This document shows positions 26,401 to 33,585 of a stretch of 64,000 nt of DNA, one piece after another. This stretch comes from Gordionus sp. m RMFG-2023. Its lineage: Eukaryota > Nematomorpha > Gordioida > Chordodea > Parachordodidae. Positions within the stretch are counted from its first letter, which is position 1. Each line of letters begins with the position of its first letter. The stretch covers positions 39,409,366 through 39,473,365 of the forward strand of contig NC_088777.1 in NCBI RefSeq assembly GCF_954871325.1. Reading direction: 5' to 3'. Position numbers and translations under genes: made by a program. Under the pieces are notes generated by a model. That model saw only the letters and a program-made list of their open reading frames with translations. It ran no database searches and was not told the origin of the DNA.

Positions 26401-28904
26401 ATAAGAATGGATAAAAATATTTAAAGTGTATGTTAGACAAATTAGAACATTAATTCTGGAGGATTTTCAAAGAAGAGAATACATGGTTTCTAAAAATTTC
26501 CTTCTAAATAATTATAATATAAAACGCATTTTTGGTCATTTTTCTACTATAATCCCTAATCATATATGTTTTTGCTGAAATCAAGTATATGCATTAAATA
26601 ATTTTCCTTAGAATTTAAAAATATGTGCACTATTCTCATTAGCATGGCACACAGAGCTTTAATAGATTTTTTCAATCCCAGATTTTCTTGAACTTCTATG
26701 AGTTCTTTATGGCTAATCAATGATGAGGAAATGAAATTATGAATGTTTGAATGCTATAAAAAAACACCTGAAGGGATAGCTTCAAATGTAATCATTATCA
26801 CAAGATTGTGTTCATGAACATAACAGTATAAAGCTCAATTATTTTCTTTCTCATTACTAATGATGATAAAATTAATTTTGGTTTGGACAATTTTAAGATA
26901 TTTTTAAAATGAATAAAAATTAAATTATATATTTGCATCGTGCATTTGCATTTTTTGGTCCATGTGTGTCCTAGTAGCTCAAGGCAAAAAAATTGGTGTT
27001 ACCAACAGATTTTTTTGCTGATTACCCAGGCACCACTGCAGCGGCGTATCCAGGATTTTCTTATGGGGGGGGGGGGGGGGAATTTTTGGGGGGCTTTGCT
27101 TCCAAACCCTCTTAGCTGGCCTTCAGCCAGGTCTTATGTTTTAGCTATTCTATTAAATTATTCATAATTTAATAATAATTATATATTTATTTTTAACTTT
27201 TATTTACTAATTTGTGCATATCGATATTACAAGCCTATTTTTTATTATTTTAAGTTAGGTATGTTATATTTAATAAAGTTTTTTTAAATGTAAAGTTGAA
27301 ATAAAGTTTAATGTCATTTTATTTTTAAATTTGCTTTAAAAACTAGCCTCAGCCTAAATTCTCATACAATATAAGTAGAATAAATTATTTTTTTTTATTG
27401 AAAATACTAATTGCACAGTGTATAAAATATTGACTAGAAAATAATTTAAAAAGCATGTTTTTATAACTTCTATCAAATACAATATTATCAAAAAGTTTAT
27501 TAAACACTATAACTATATTGTAATTTTTAATTTTCGTGTGGATGTTGCCAATTCATCTAGAATTTCGTTCGTCGTTGGAACTAAATCTCAATGAATATTT
27601 AACATAGCTAATCCATTTAGCCGAGATTCTGAAGTAGTACTTCGTAAAGATGTCTTCAGCCTTCTCAAGTTTGAAAATGTCCTTTCATTCGTGCATGATG
27701 TAATAGGCAAACATGCAATAATAAAATATAACTTAAAAATATTGGGAAATTGAGCCAACATGCTCAGACATATTTAAATTTTGTATATCTTCTATTCTAA
27801 AGAAAAATGAAAAATTAGATATTTATTAATAATTAAAATATTATTAAAAATACTTATTAATTCTAAGTCACTAACTAATAATTTTAAATTTCATAAAATA
27901 AATACATTTAATAATAAATTATATACTGTTTGATTTCAATATCTTTGTCTTTGACTAAAAATTTCTTTTTTATTAATATTTTTGAATAATGTTAATGTAA
28001 TCACAAGGAAAGAAAATTTTTTAAAAATTTACTTATAAAATTTTGATTGGGGGGGGGGGGGGGGGGGTAAAATTTTTATTAGCTTAAAATGATATTTATG
28101 AAAACAGTCAAATTTGCGATGGGGGGATTTCCCCTTTCCCCCCCCCATTGGTTAGACACCTGCACCACTGTGACCTATCTTCAGATACTGCTGCAGGCCC
28201 CCTGTCTATAATAGGTAGGAAAATTCCTTGTGTTGTTAAACACTAGAAAAATATTATGCAAGCCTAAAGATATAGATGGCTTAAGGTTTGGACATCTATA
28301 AGAAAAATATTAAGGGTTGGGGAATATTTTTCTGACTAAAATATTAAGCTTGCCATTTTTAAAACTCAAATCGAGCCATTGAACAACTATAACTCATTTA
28401 TAAACTAAGAGGATGTCTATCTAAAACATTAACAACATATGAACCCCCTTCCTTCTCCTATGTAAGAAAACCATGGGCTGTTACGAGATTTAGGCCTAAT
28501 ATAGACAAAAAATAAAAAATTATGAAATATACCCCTCTCCTCTTACAAATAGGAATTCTTGGTTAGGTTTATCATATTTGAAAAAAAAAAATTTTGATTA
28601 AATATTATTATAAATTATTAAATTTATAATTTTATTTTGTATTGTAAAATATATTCAAAATAATTTAAATCTAAAATAATAGTAATTACTCTCTAATTTT
28701 TTGTAATCGTTGTTCTTCATCAATAATATATTCATTTAACATAGAAAGGCATTCCTTTTTGGAATAGAGGAGATTTTGTATGTCTGCCATTGAGGTAAAG
28801 ATATCCTCTGATTTTACATAATTCAATAGCTGTAAATAATAAAATAGAATTGAGATTAGCCCGATTTTAACATTATGGAAGCCCATGCTGCTTAAAATTT
28901 CCAT
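2348..28904 (-). CDS. P4HA: Collagen prolyl 4-hydroxylase alpha subunit, gene A (14 exons plus two alternative exons)
   Basis: This is the alpha subunit of the collagen prolyl 4-hydroxylase, an Fe(II)/2-oxoglutarate enzyme of the ER lumen that works with protein disulphide isomerase. The exon path 1-7, 8a, 9, 10, 11b, 12-14 gives 538 codons; human P4HA1 has 534. Residues 1-32 form a signal peptide; EDIFTSMADIQNLL starts the N-terminal domain. Residues about 177-247 form the peptide-binding TPR domain. The catalytic domain has iron ligands H434 and D436 (PHYDF) and H504 (TRHAACPV), and 2-oxoglutarate Lys K514 (GSKW). Cys pairs 299/315 and 507/532 match the human disulphides. Every splice site is AG/GT and all phases fit, so the gene looks functional. 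Introns range from 93 bases to 10.4 kb (intron 1). Confidence 0.93.
4199..4512. repeat. CGGGCC-rich hAT-like small element inside 2833-6141
   Basis: It starts TAGTGATTTGCATCGGGCC and ends near AGGCCCGATGATAG. It contains repeated GCCCGGCCCGA blocks next to AT-rich filler. The GC skew stands out sharply from the surroundings. Related copies are at 41796-41943 and 52215-52505. The exact right end is uncertain. Confidence 0.6.
4734..4956. repeat. GTTAAACGGCTC palindromic element, full copy
   Basis: The core 4741-4949 is 209 bp with long inverted arms (GTTAAACGGCTC, TTTGAGCCGATTTTTAAAAA, and their inverse). The outer tips TAGTGTCGTTAAAC and the inverse of GTTTAACAACATTA are flanked by AGAAGTGC and AGAAGAAC, which match at 6 of 8 positions. 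That fits hAT-type 8-bp duplications. It has no coding capacity. Other copies lie at 22244, 28232, 48495, 50341, 51095 and 56229. Confidence 0.75.
5203..5271 (-). tRNA. degenerate tRNA-like sequence
   Basis: On the minus strand there is a good A box (TGGCCTAATCGG) and a perfect B box (GGTTCAAATCC) at tRNA spacing. T-stem CTGG/CCAG pairs. The acceptor stem (GTGTCTG with CAAAGAT) has two mismatches and the anticodon arm is one base short. So it is probably a tRNA pseudogene or the head of a tRNA-derived SINE. It sits inside the hAT at 2833-6141. Confidence 0.45.
6150..6330. other. unidentified GC-richer block in P4HA-A intron 13
   Basis: This block directly right of the hAT target duplication is clearly richer in G and C than the intron around it. 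Two minus-strand frames are open across much of it. One reads CAMAAGFQGLDGVFYYMKG and another reads CHGCGFSRFRWC. I do not recognise either. It may be a relic of another element rather than an exon. Confidence 0.3.
6560..6656 (-). CDS. P4HA: P4HA-A exon 13 (second iron ligand and 2-oxoglutarate Lys)
   Basis: Residues 484-515. It contains FWYNLKASGNGDFDTRHAAC, with H504 as third iron ligand, then PVLAGSKW with K514 binding 2-oxoglutarate. The donor is GTATGT after a one-base codon overhang. Intron 12 is only 118 bases. Confidence 0.94.
6775..6843 (-). CDS. P4HA: P4HA-A exon 12
   Basis: Residues 461-483, MSDVVAGGATVFPLVGV and RSTPKK, matching human MSDVSAGGATVFPEVG and WPKK. It forms strands of the catalytic jelly roll. 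The donor is GTTTTT, a poor match beyond the invariant GT. Confidence 0.92.
7091..7153 (-). CDS. P4HA: P4HA-A alternative exon 11b
   Basis: It has 63 bases, phase 0 at both ends, with acceptor TTATAG and donor GTAAGA. It encodes NDEYDDDGNY, then IDKRIATWMFY. It competes with exon 11a (310 bases upstream in the transcript) for the same slot between PHYDFSR and MSDVVAGG. Gene B has a close match. It resembles the human P4HA2 variant that begins NDERDTF. Confidence 0.88.
7464..7526 (-). CDS. P4HA: P4HA-A alternative exon 11a
   Basis: It has 63 bases, phase 0 at both ends, with acceptor TTAG and consensus donor GTAAGT. It encodes SVEKDAFNDKQ, then GNRIATFMFY, matching human GNRIATWLFY. Including both 11a and 11b would stay in frame but duplicate a core strand, so exclusive use is likely. 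Gene B has only a damaged relic of this exon. Confidence 0.88.
7826..7854. repeat. hAT end fragment (TAGTGCTGTAAA family)
   Basis: GAGTAACGTTTACAGCTCTA matches the right end of the elements at 25128-25884 and 36137-37737. No other part of the element is visible here. Confidence 0.4.
8107..8475. repeat. long inverted repeat element in P4HA-A intron 10
   Basis: The left arm (about 8107-8275) and the right arm (about 8325-8475) are inverse copies. Shared blocks include AAATCATTTTTTGAGCGCG, GATTTTACTGGAAATAT, ATGTTTGGAATACCTA and AACTTTTGA. The arms have diverged, so the element is old. No target duplication is clear and there is no coding sequence. Confidence 0.65.
8817..9480. other. unidentified mixed-composition block in P4HA-A intron 10
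   Basis: The outer parts hold CCGGTCC and CCCGCTCGGCC stretches like those of the small hAT-like elements. The middle (about 8930-9310) is richer in G and C than the intron. It has an open minus-strand frame at 8917-9138 that matches nothing I know. It is probably transposon-derived. Confidence 0.3.
10253..10306 (-). CDS. P4HA: P4HA-A exon 10 (HxD iron-binding motif)
   Basis: Residues 422-439, VANYGIGGHYDPHYDFSR, 18 codons in phase 0. H434 and D436 are the first two iron ligands (human VANYGVGGQYEPHFDF). The next exon in the transcript is either 11a or 11b. Confidence 0.95.
10545..10644 (-). CDS. P4HA: P4HA-A exon 9
   Basis: Residues 388-421. It contains SAWLREEDHKVIVDINRRIS and TGLSMETAEDLQ (human TGLDVSTAEELQ). 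It opens with the base that completes the Ser codon left by exon 8a or 8b. The donor is GTTTGA, weak and also weak in gene B (GTTTAA). Confidence 0.93.
10752..10819 (-). CDS. P4HA: P4HA-A alternative exon 8b
   Basis: It has 68 bases with acceptor ATCCAG and donor GTTTAT, starting in phase 0 and leaving AG. Exon 8a has the same phases. It encodes LQRALVVGDTG, then QFIPADFRISK. Exon 8a has LKRATTFNSK and PADYRISK at the same places. It lies 426 bases downstream of 8a in the transcript, just before exon 9. It is one codon shorter than 8a. Human P4HA1 has two such exons in this slot, each 71 nt. Gene B has a decayed relic. Confidence 0.85.
11246..11316 (-). CDS. P4HA: P4HA-A alternative exon 8a
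   Basis: It has 71 bases, acceptor TTAAAG and donor GTTAGT. It encodes LKRATTFNSKTQ, then KYEPADYRISK (human LRRATISNPITG, HYRISK). It matches the length of the human alternative exons exactly. Gene B keeps this version only. Confidence 0.93.
12552..14002. mobile_element. hAT transposon, 1.45 kb, deleted and broken, in P4HA-A intron 7
   Basis: The ends are TAGACCTGTGCGCCG and the inverse of CGGCGCACAGGTTTA. They are flanked by a perfect 8-bp target duplication, TATATACC (12544-12551 and 14003-14010). Both ends are rich in GCCGCC. The interior has transposase scraps, including the stretch CGCTGGCACAGCATATTAAT that recurs at 19460. It is much shorter than its relative at 2833-6141, so it has lost internal sequence. 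Confidence 0.85.
15224..15400 (-). CDS. P4HA: P4HA-A exon 7
   Basis: Residues 306-364, 59 codons in phase 0. It contains DTSIQKKLKCRYVNRYNSPA, KVSPAKEETLNYKPWIVIYH and DVLNDQEVKIVKELAYPR. C315 pairs with C299 by analogy to human. The acceptor TTATAG is preceded by a pure run of 14 C on the transcript strand (15407-15420). Confidence 0.94.
15407..15420. repeat. G14/C14 homopolymer at the exon 7 acceptor
   Basis: Fourteen G on the plus strand read as fourteen C in the transcript, directly before TTATAG. It serves as the polypyrimidine tract. Gene B has an ordinary mixed tract here. Confidence 0.9.
15513..15685 (-). CDS. P4HA: P4HA-A exon 6 (linker to the catalytic domain)
   Basis: Residues 248-305. 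It starts NPSHSRAQGNKEWYQKDLDE and ends EQMNYHSLCRGDYPR. The charged middle (KKGDEMEKVNADDE) is a linker between the TPR and catalytic domains. C299 is in LCRGD as in human. The donor is GTTTAA. Confidence 0.93.
16250..16310. repeat. short tandem repeat, about 18 bp unit
   Basis: The unit TTAATTCTTAATATTTCG occurs twice and partly a third time. It lies in P4HA-A intron 5. Confidence 0.7.
16544..16595 (-). CDS. P4HA: P4HA-A exon 5
   Basis: Residues 231-247, QGNVNMALKKTDELLEL (human QGDLDKALLLTKKLLEL). It is the last helix of the TPR region. Only 93 bases separate it from exon 4. Confidence 0.92.
16689..16849 (-). CDS. P4HA: P4HA-A exon 4 (peptide-binding TPR domain)
   Basis: Residues 177-230. 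It reads AEQCFEIGRQSYLNEDFYHT, RIWMEEALRKW and ILEYLAFSLYK. Human has AEDCFELGKVAYTEADYYHT and LWMEQALRQ. The Tyr-rich helix pair binds proline-rich collagen sequence. The acceptor is CCTTAG and the donor is GTGATC. Confidence 0.95.
17320..17481 (-). CDS. P4HA: P4HA-A exon 3
   Basis: Residues 123-176. It reads IYINKIESNVFLPGDDDLNG, AAVALFRLQDMYKVDTNKM and SGVKTSPNLN. Human has AAKALLRLQDTYNLDTD and LPGVKH. It forms part of the N-terminal dimerisation domain and the start of the TPR domain. Confidence 0.94.
18102..18253 (-). CDS. P4HA: P4HA-A exon 2
   Basis: Residues 72-122. It includes FIKDHENLKNDDETDVEYY, GNPINAFLLIKSLTKDW and KHLGTIMRHNASE. The phrase NPINAFLLIK is typical of insect P4HA proteins (human HPVNAFKLMK). 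It opens with the base that completes the Asp codon begun in exon 1. Confidence 0.94.
19171..19304. repeat. 67-bp tandem duplication
   Basis: The unit starting TAGAGAAATCATTTCAGCCC occurs at 19171 and again at 19238, nearly identical (one difference seen, CCGATTTGG versus CCCATTTGG). It lies inside the hAT remnant and is recent relative to it. Confidence 0.9.
19529..20203. repeat. 226-bp tandem repeat, three copies
   Basis: Copies start GCTATAATAAGT at 19529, 19754 and 19980. Each holds CGAATAAGATCTAGT, TTACACATTATTAAATCC and TTTAGGGTTATTAATTTGCG. The first two are almost identical and the third has diverged a little. The unit is hAT interior sequence, so this is a local expansion inside the fossil, not a CRISPR array. 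Confidence 0.92.
20470..20520. repeat. hAT sub-terminal fragment
   Basis: TTTTGGAGGCCTCGCTCCCA followed by AACCCCC and GGCCGGG resembles the sub-terminal region of the element starting at 27039 (TTTGGGGGGCTTTGCTTCCA, AACCCTC). Only this short piece is visible. Confidence 0.4.
21226..21660 (+). mobile_element. hAT fragment (CAGGCGCGTAGCCAG family)
   Basis: The left tip CAGGCGCGTAGCCAG is typical of one hAT group. About 330 bases inside, the plus strand reads CTTRWSLRHQAVKSIFGSRR, a transposase core piece. A related fragment lies in the other orientation at 49250-49738. The right end is not recognised. Confidence 0.55.
22244..22376. repeat. GTTAAACGGCTC palindromic element, partial
   Basis: Only the right arm is kept: TTGAGTTAGCCGTTTTTAAA, then CTCAAATCGAGCCGTTTAA. 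It matches the right arm of 4734-4956. Confidence 0.65.
22380..25127. other. P4HA-A intron 1, no gene seen
   Basis: Very AT-rich intron sequence. The only marked departure is a GC-richer stretch at 23259-23345 (AGAGCCCTTCG to CACTCGGGCCT) that looks like the tip of a small element. Another such patch is at 23960-24020. Short open frames here have no recognisable content. Confidence 0.5.
25128..25884 (+). mobile_element. 5'-truncated hAT element (TAGTGCTGTAAA family)
   Basis: It aligns with 36137-37737 from about 25128 onward (ATTAATATTGAATCAA; TTTCTTCAGATGAA). It keeps the dimerisation motif region APVERVFNTAKV near 25520. It ends in GTAACGTTTACAGCACTA at 25884, the family's right tip. The left end is missing next to a CCGGGTCGGGCC patch. 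Two palindromic elements have inserted near its right end. Confidence 0.65.
25640..25850. repeat. two adjacent copies of a short palindromic element
   Basis: Copy one (about 25640-25740) starts GCATTCACAGTTAGCGCGAA and ends in the near-inverse TTACTAAATGTAAATGC. Copy two (about 25757-25845) starts CTCATAATTAGCGCGAATTC and ends GACTATGAATGC. Both enclose CAAAATACAGCATATTTTG-like cores. They carry no coding sequence. Confidence 0.65.
25885..27030. other. P4HA-A intron 1, no gene seen
   Basis: AT-rich. A short plus-strand stretch at 26110-26210 reads SIKEIFDAAASSGLDKKAMR before a stop and could be a transposon scrap. Nothing else is recognisable. Confidence 0.4.
27039..28162 (-). mobile_element. 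hAT transposon, 1.1 kb, deleted
   Basis: The tips are CAGCGGCGTATCCAG and the inverse of GGTTAGACACCTG, flanked by a perfect target duplication CACCACTG (27031-27038 and 28163-28170). The minus strand around 27570-27720 reads NERTFSNLRRLKTSLRSTTS, then RLNGLAMLNIH. That is the C-terminal dimerisation region of a hAT transposase. Each end carries a long G run on the plus strand (27065-27080 and 28049-28067). Only the last part of the transposase remains. Confidence 0.85.
28232..28387. repeat. GTTAAACGGCTC palindromic element, shortened copy
   Basis: It runs from GTTGTTAAACACTAG to CGAGCCATTGAACAAC and has an AGGGTTGGGGAATATTTTTC centre. Both arms are eroded. It lies between exon 1 of P4HA-A and the hAT at 27039-28162. 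Confidence 0.6.
28690..28904 (-). CDS. P4HA: P4HA-A exon 1 (signal peptide and N-terminus)
   Basis: Residues 1-71 and two bases of codon 72. A hydrophobic core (VKIGLISILFYYLQLLNYV) ending in VKS is a signal peptide. The mature start EDIFTSMADIQNLL and IIDEEQRLQKIR match the P4HA N-terminus (human GFFTSIGQMTDLI). Met1 was taken as start; Met7 is equally possible. The donor is GTAATT. No promoter element could be picked out upstream. Confidence 0.88.
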
Positions 28905-31097
28905 TCTCTAAAAGATTCAAAAAAAATATAATTAAAATTATGTTGATGGAAAATGTTATCAATAAATATAGGCCATAAGGTCAGACAATAATTTGGACTA
29001 TTATTTTTTTTAAAAAAATACCTTCAATTTTTTGAACACTCCAATCGAATCTGTGAATGGTGAACGTGACTCAAATAAAACATATGATTAATTAATAGCA
29101 AAATTAAGAAAATAATTAGTGCATGTCAATTAATTATTGGAAAATATAAATACGATTATATTAAAAATAAGATATCATATATGTAAATCTTTTTGAAAAT
29201 TTATTATTATTTTTTACTTCTAGGTTTAAAAACATAGATTTCAATATTTATATAAAATTAATTAATTTACTTTATCCTTTTTCAAATATTAAATGATAAA
29301 TAAACTTAAAAAGATCACAATTTTATTGTGAAAGTTTGATTAAATAAATCTATCTATTTGCAATTAACCGATATATATGAATTTAAAAGGAACTTTAAAA
29401 CTTTAGAGTTTATCTAATATTTCTCACTTGACTTTGACACTGTAACTCTGCCTACCGAGAAGGGTTTAGTAGCGGCTTCTTTAAGTAAAATTTTTAAAAT
29501 GGCATTTTTTTCATACACTTAAGAATATTGCATTTAATCGCATTCAATTCAATTTCAACTAATGCGAGTTAAAATATGTAACTCTATACAAAATTATAGG
29601 CCTAATGTAATAAAAGAAAAGATATTGCGCCAGCTATTATAAAATGTTATTATATCAACTGTAGTGATTACTGTATATATTCTTTATTACGTTGAAATAA
29701 TAATATTCTGGTTCACATTCTAGGGTATCGGTTTCTATCTATACTCTAATTTATTTTCAAAGAATCATTTCTTATAGGTTAATGCTTTTTAAGTTATCGT
29801 TTGAGTAAGCTTTAGATGTTTTTAATAGAATTACAATCTTGGAGCATGGTAACATTGATATTATGATCTTTTCATAGTTTTATATATTAGGCAGTGTGTA
29901 AACGAGATTCATTTTGCTGAAAATGAATTGAGAGCAAAACTTCCTCTAGGAGCTTTTCACTATTGCAACCCTAAGAAACAAAGTGGTTCTTTGTATTATA
30001 AGTAATCCGATAGAATCAACTTGTTACTTATAATCTTTATTTCTATAGACCCAAAACCCCAAAACATGGATTCATTGGACAATATTGTTTTTTACAATTG
30101 CTCTTTTATCTAATTTATGTAAAGCCTAATTTAATATTTTCTTCCTTTGCAATGATGTTGATAATAATTTTTAGAATCTTCTCCTCTTTTAAATAGGTTA
30201 TTTTTAGAAGTTCTCCATTTTTAATAAGCTCTTAACTCCATATTTATATATTTATGTAATTCTTGAATGGTAATATTAAATTATGGCTAATTTATTTGCC
30301 TTATTTTTTACAGAACTTTAGCAAGTTAAAGGGAGGGAGGGGGCACAAGGGCTCGAATTCCCTAAAAAATTTGAATAATCCTGTCAAAATTTTGATTATT
30401 TTTAAATACTAAATGTAATTTTGATAATGTTAGCCAAAAAATAAAATACCTTGACTAACGATTCATTCATTAAAATGCATTTTTAAGCGTCGTTAAAAGC
30501 AGCTGGACCCGCTATTTTGGTAACACATATAGTAATTATTCTCATGTTAAAAACTACTATTAAATTGATAACTTGCTTCCTTATTATCTCGATTATCCGG
30601 TAATTCTTTAATAAAGTTTGCACCAGATATAGGAATAGATTAGGCTCTCGTTTAAAATTTAATAATAACTAGTGTAACCAAGATGGCGTCTCCAGCTGAT
30701 TTATGTACACTTTTAATGAATGAATCGTCAGTCTAGGTATTATATATGTCATTGAGATAATGTTACCCATAAAAAAGAAGGCAATTTTGGATTGAGCCCC
30801 CTGAGATTGTAAAGTTTTGTGACGCCTCTTGGACACTTTTTATTAATGAATCCTCAATCTAGTGGTTATAATATACATCATTGCATTTCAGTGATCTTAG
30901 GTCCGAATATCTTTACATAAATAAATTTTTTATTAATATCATATATGTATTATTATAAGATTTTAATATTTTTAAAGAGATTGATGATTATTTTCAAGGT
31001 TGGATATTAATTTAAACTAAAAATCAAGGGTGATCAGATATCAATGAGGTGTGGTGGTATATATTCATTATTTCTATTCTCTGATATCATGTTAAGA

Positions 31098-31256
31098 CAT
31101 TAGCGTTACTGTGTGGGGGGGGGGGGGCAGGACTTAAGTTCTATGAAATTTTTATAAATTATTTTAAAAAAATAAGACATTTTAAAAATGTTTTCTAAAA
31201 AAATCCGTTTTTTTAAAGTTAAGCCATCTTAGATTGAAAGGCTATTGACGCCATTG
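31098..31256. repeat. small hAT-like element with G13 run
   Basis: The tips CATTAGCGTTACTG and the inverse of CTATTGACGCCATTG agree at most positions. The flanks TGTTAAGA and CATTAAGA match at 6 of 8 bases. A run of 13 G sits 17 bases inside the left end. It matches 35263-35426 in length and plan. Confidence 0.6.
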
Positions 31257-32206
31257 CATTAAGATATTACATTCTAGTATGTATATTTTATGATTTCACC
31301 GGACACCCCTCCCCTCTACGTGAGTTAAACTTATATCCCTTTGCATAAACACTTTATGATTCTAGTAGACACTCTAGCATCACCCCAAATTATGAGGCTA
31401 TCTACCATACCATAGACTAAGAATAAGTCAGGCGATGTTAGTGGATCAACGAGATTGATAATCTCTCATTAAACTTGAATAAGGGTATTGTTGTAGCCGT
31501 TAAAAAAAAGAAGAAATAAATTTAATATAATATACTAAATGTCAGTTATTTTCTGATATTAATAATTAATTTTTCCTTAGTGATGATTGATTGAGGTTGT
31601 GAAGGGGAAGGATTTTGGGGGAGATCACCTGATGCAATTGTTGTTGGGAAGAAGTGACAAGGATATCAAGACCGAACGAAGAAACAAAATGATTATATAA
31701 TTATATTGATAATATATTGGTTGTTTTAGATATATTAGATGACTGTTTTGGATACATTGTATAAATATATGGATAATAAATATTACACATTAAATTGAGA
31801 TTGATAAATTAATAAATATTAACCATTGAATGAAGATTGGTAAATGAATTGGTAAGTAGGAGATTCAATAAGTATCTCATTCAAATTAATAATATCTCAA
31901 TTATAAACCAGTTTGAAATATTCAAAACAGATTTCTTTGAAATTTAGACTAAAATCCCCATCTGTTATAGATAAATCTTGTAAATTTTATGCATAAAAGA
32001 TCTTTCATTATAAAATGTCAAATTTAAATTTTTTTAAAAAAATCTTCAATTTTATGATCTTCTATATTTTTTCCCAAACTCTGTTATAAGCAATGTTTTA
32101 AAATATAAATATAATGCTATAAATTTATGTTTTCGTTTTTGCAAATTTGCTCACATGGAAAAGTAGAGTAAAACTAGGTTTTATAAAATAATAAGTTCAA
32201 ACTGCA

Positions 32207-32562
32207 GGGAATAGGTTGTGGTGGTATTGATTGGGAAAGTTTAGAATTGATATGAAAGAATAAATCAGGTTGAACGAGAATTTTATTTCTAAAAGGAATA
32301 AATTTTGTATCCGAAATTATTAATATCACAATCGCCGGTATATAGTCAAAATTGTCTCCCTTTATATGGTATAATATCGCCTCAGACAGTAAAATATACT
32401 TTTAAATATTATTTTTATTAATAATTCGGATACAATATTTATTAATAATTCGGTTACAATATTTATTTCTTTTAAAAATAAAATTCTCGTTCAACCTGAT
32501 TTATTCTTTCATATCAATTCTTAACTTTCCCAATCAATAACACCACACCCCAACCGAATCCC
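32207..32562. repeat. inverted repeat pair, arms about 115 bp
   Basis: The left arm (32207-32320) has GTGGTATTGATTGGGAAAGT, AAAGAATAAATCAGGTTGAA and CGAGAATTTTATTTC. The right arm (32430-32562) is its inverse. The centre holds GCCTCAGACAGT. Right of it lies an open stretch starting ATGGTAGAGGATAGGGGC. Confidence 0.75.
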
Positions 32563-33477
32563 TACATGGTAGAGGATAGGGGCACCGGCTTATTGGAAAC
32601 TAATGCGGAAGGAACCCATATACTTCCTTCGCTTGCCTGGTATGGTACTGAAGACCGAGAGACGCTTTAAAAGAAAAATTGATGATAGACACGATATAAA
32701 AAAAATTTTGTATTAAAGACAGCTGAATATTGAAAATTTTATAATCATATATTTTTTTTTAGTCAAGTCTTTTAAATTTTTTTTGTTGTTGAACATTTAA
32801 ATTAGTAAGCATAATTTTTAATAACAATGATTAGCATTTTAATGTAATAGTAATATATAGAAAGGCCTTTATAATATAATATTAAAACCATTATTGGTAA
32901 ATGTTGTTATATTATTAATTAGTTTATATATCGTGTAATTTATACCACGATATAATTACAAGAATAATCTATTATGGATAGCTATATTGGCCCCTCACCA
33001 GTAGCTCATATATAGTGTAATTGATACTTTTATGTTAAGGGTATAATTACAAAAAAAACTCTTATGGATAGCTATATTGACCTCTCCCACCCATTTTCTT
33101 TTATTTGTTGGTATACTAATTATTATTTCATTTTTTTCCCAATATATCTACTTACTACCCCATTAAAATGTATTTGAAAAATTCAACTTTTAAAAAATAA
33201 TGTTATAAATTATTTAAGGAAAAAATATTACCTTCTCCAAAATAATGTTATATTTAGGGTTTTTTTAAATTAATTATTTTAAATTTTAATTGGTGCATGT
33301 AGTTACATGTTTGTAATGTTTATATTTTCCTCTCTGGTGCGTTTCATATTATGTTCAATTGATTTTAAAAGTTTATATTTTACTATCTGATGATATATTA
33401 GATATATATATATATAAAACGACATAATTTAATATTTAAAAAAAAATTTAATTTTGACTTGATACCAGAGATTGTAA

Positions 33478-33585
33478 TATTAATATCGGATACAATATTT
33501 ATTCCTTTTAAAAATAAAATTCTCCTTCAACCTAATTTGTTCTTTCATATCAATTCTAAACTTCCCAATCAATACCAACCCCTGC
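33478..33585. repeat. third copy of the 32.2-32.6 kb repeat arm
   Basis: It reads TCGGATACAATATTTATTCC, AAATTCTCCTTCAACC and CTTTCATATCAATTCTAAAC, parallel to the right arm at 32430-32562. It is followed by different sequence. Confidence 0.7.

Noticed and set aside
18254-28689. gap between exon 1 and exon 2 of P4HA-A as evidence for two separate genes
   Set aside because: The split Asp codon (GA then C) and the protein match across the junction agree with one gene with a 10.4-kb intron, and gene B also lacks a nearby exon 1.
32430-33585. direct repeats at 32430 and 33478 as the two long terminal repeats of a retroelement
   Set aside because: No reverse transcriptase, primer site or polypurine tract is visible between them, and a third arm in inverse orientation does not fit.
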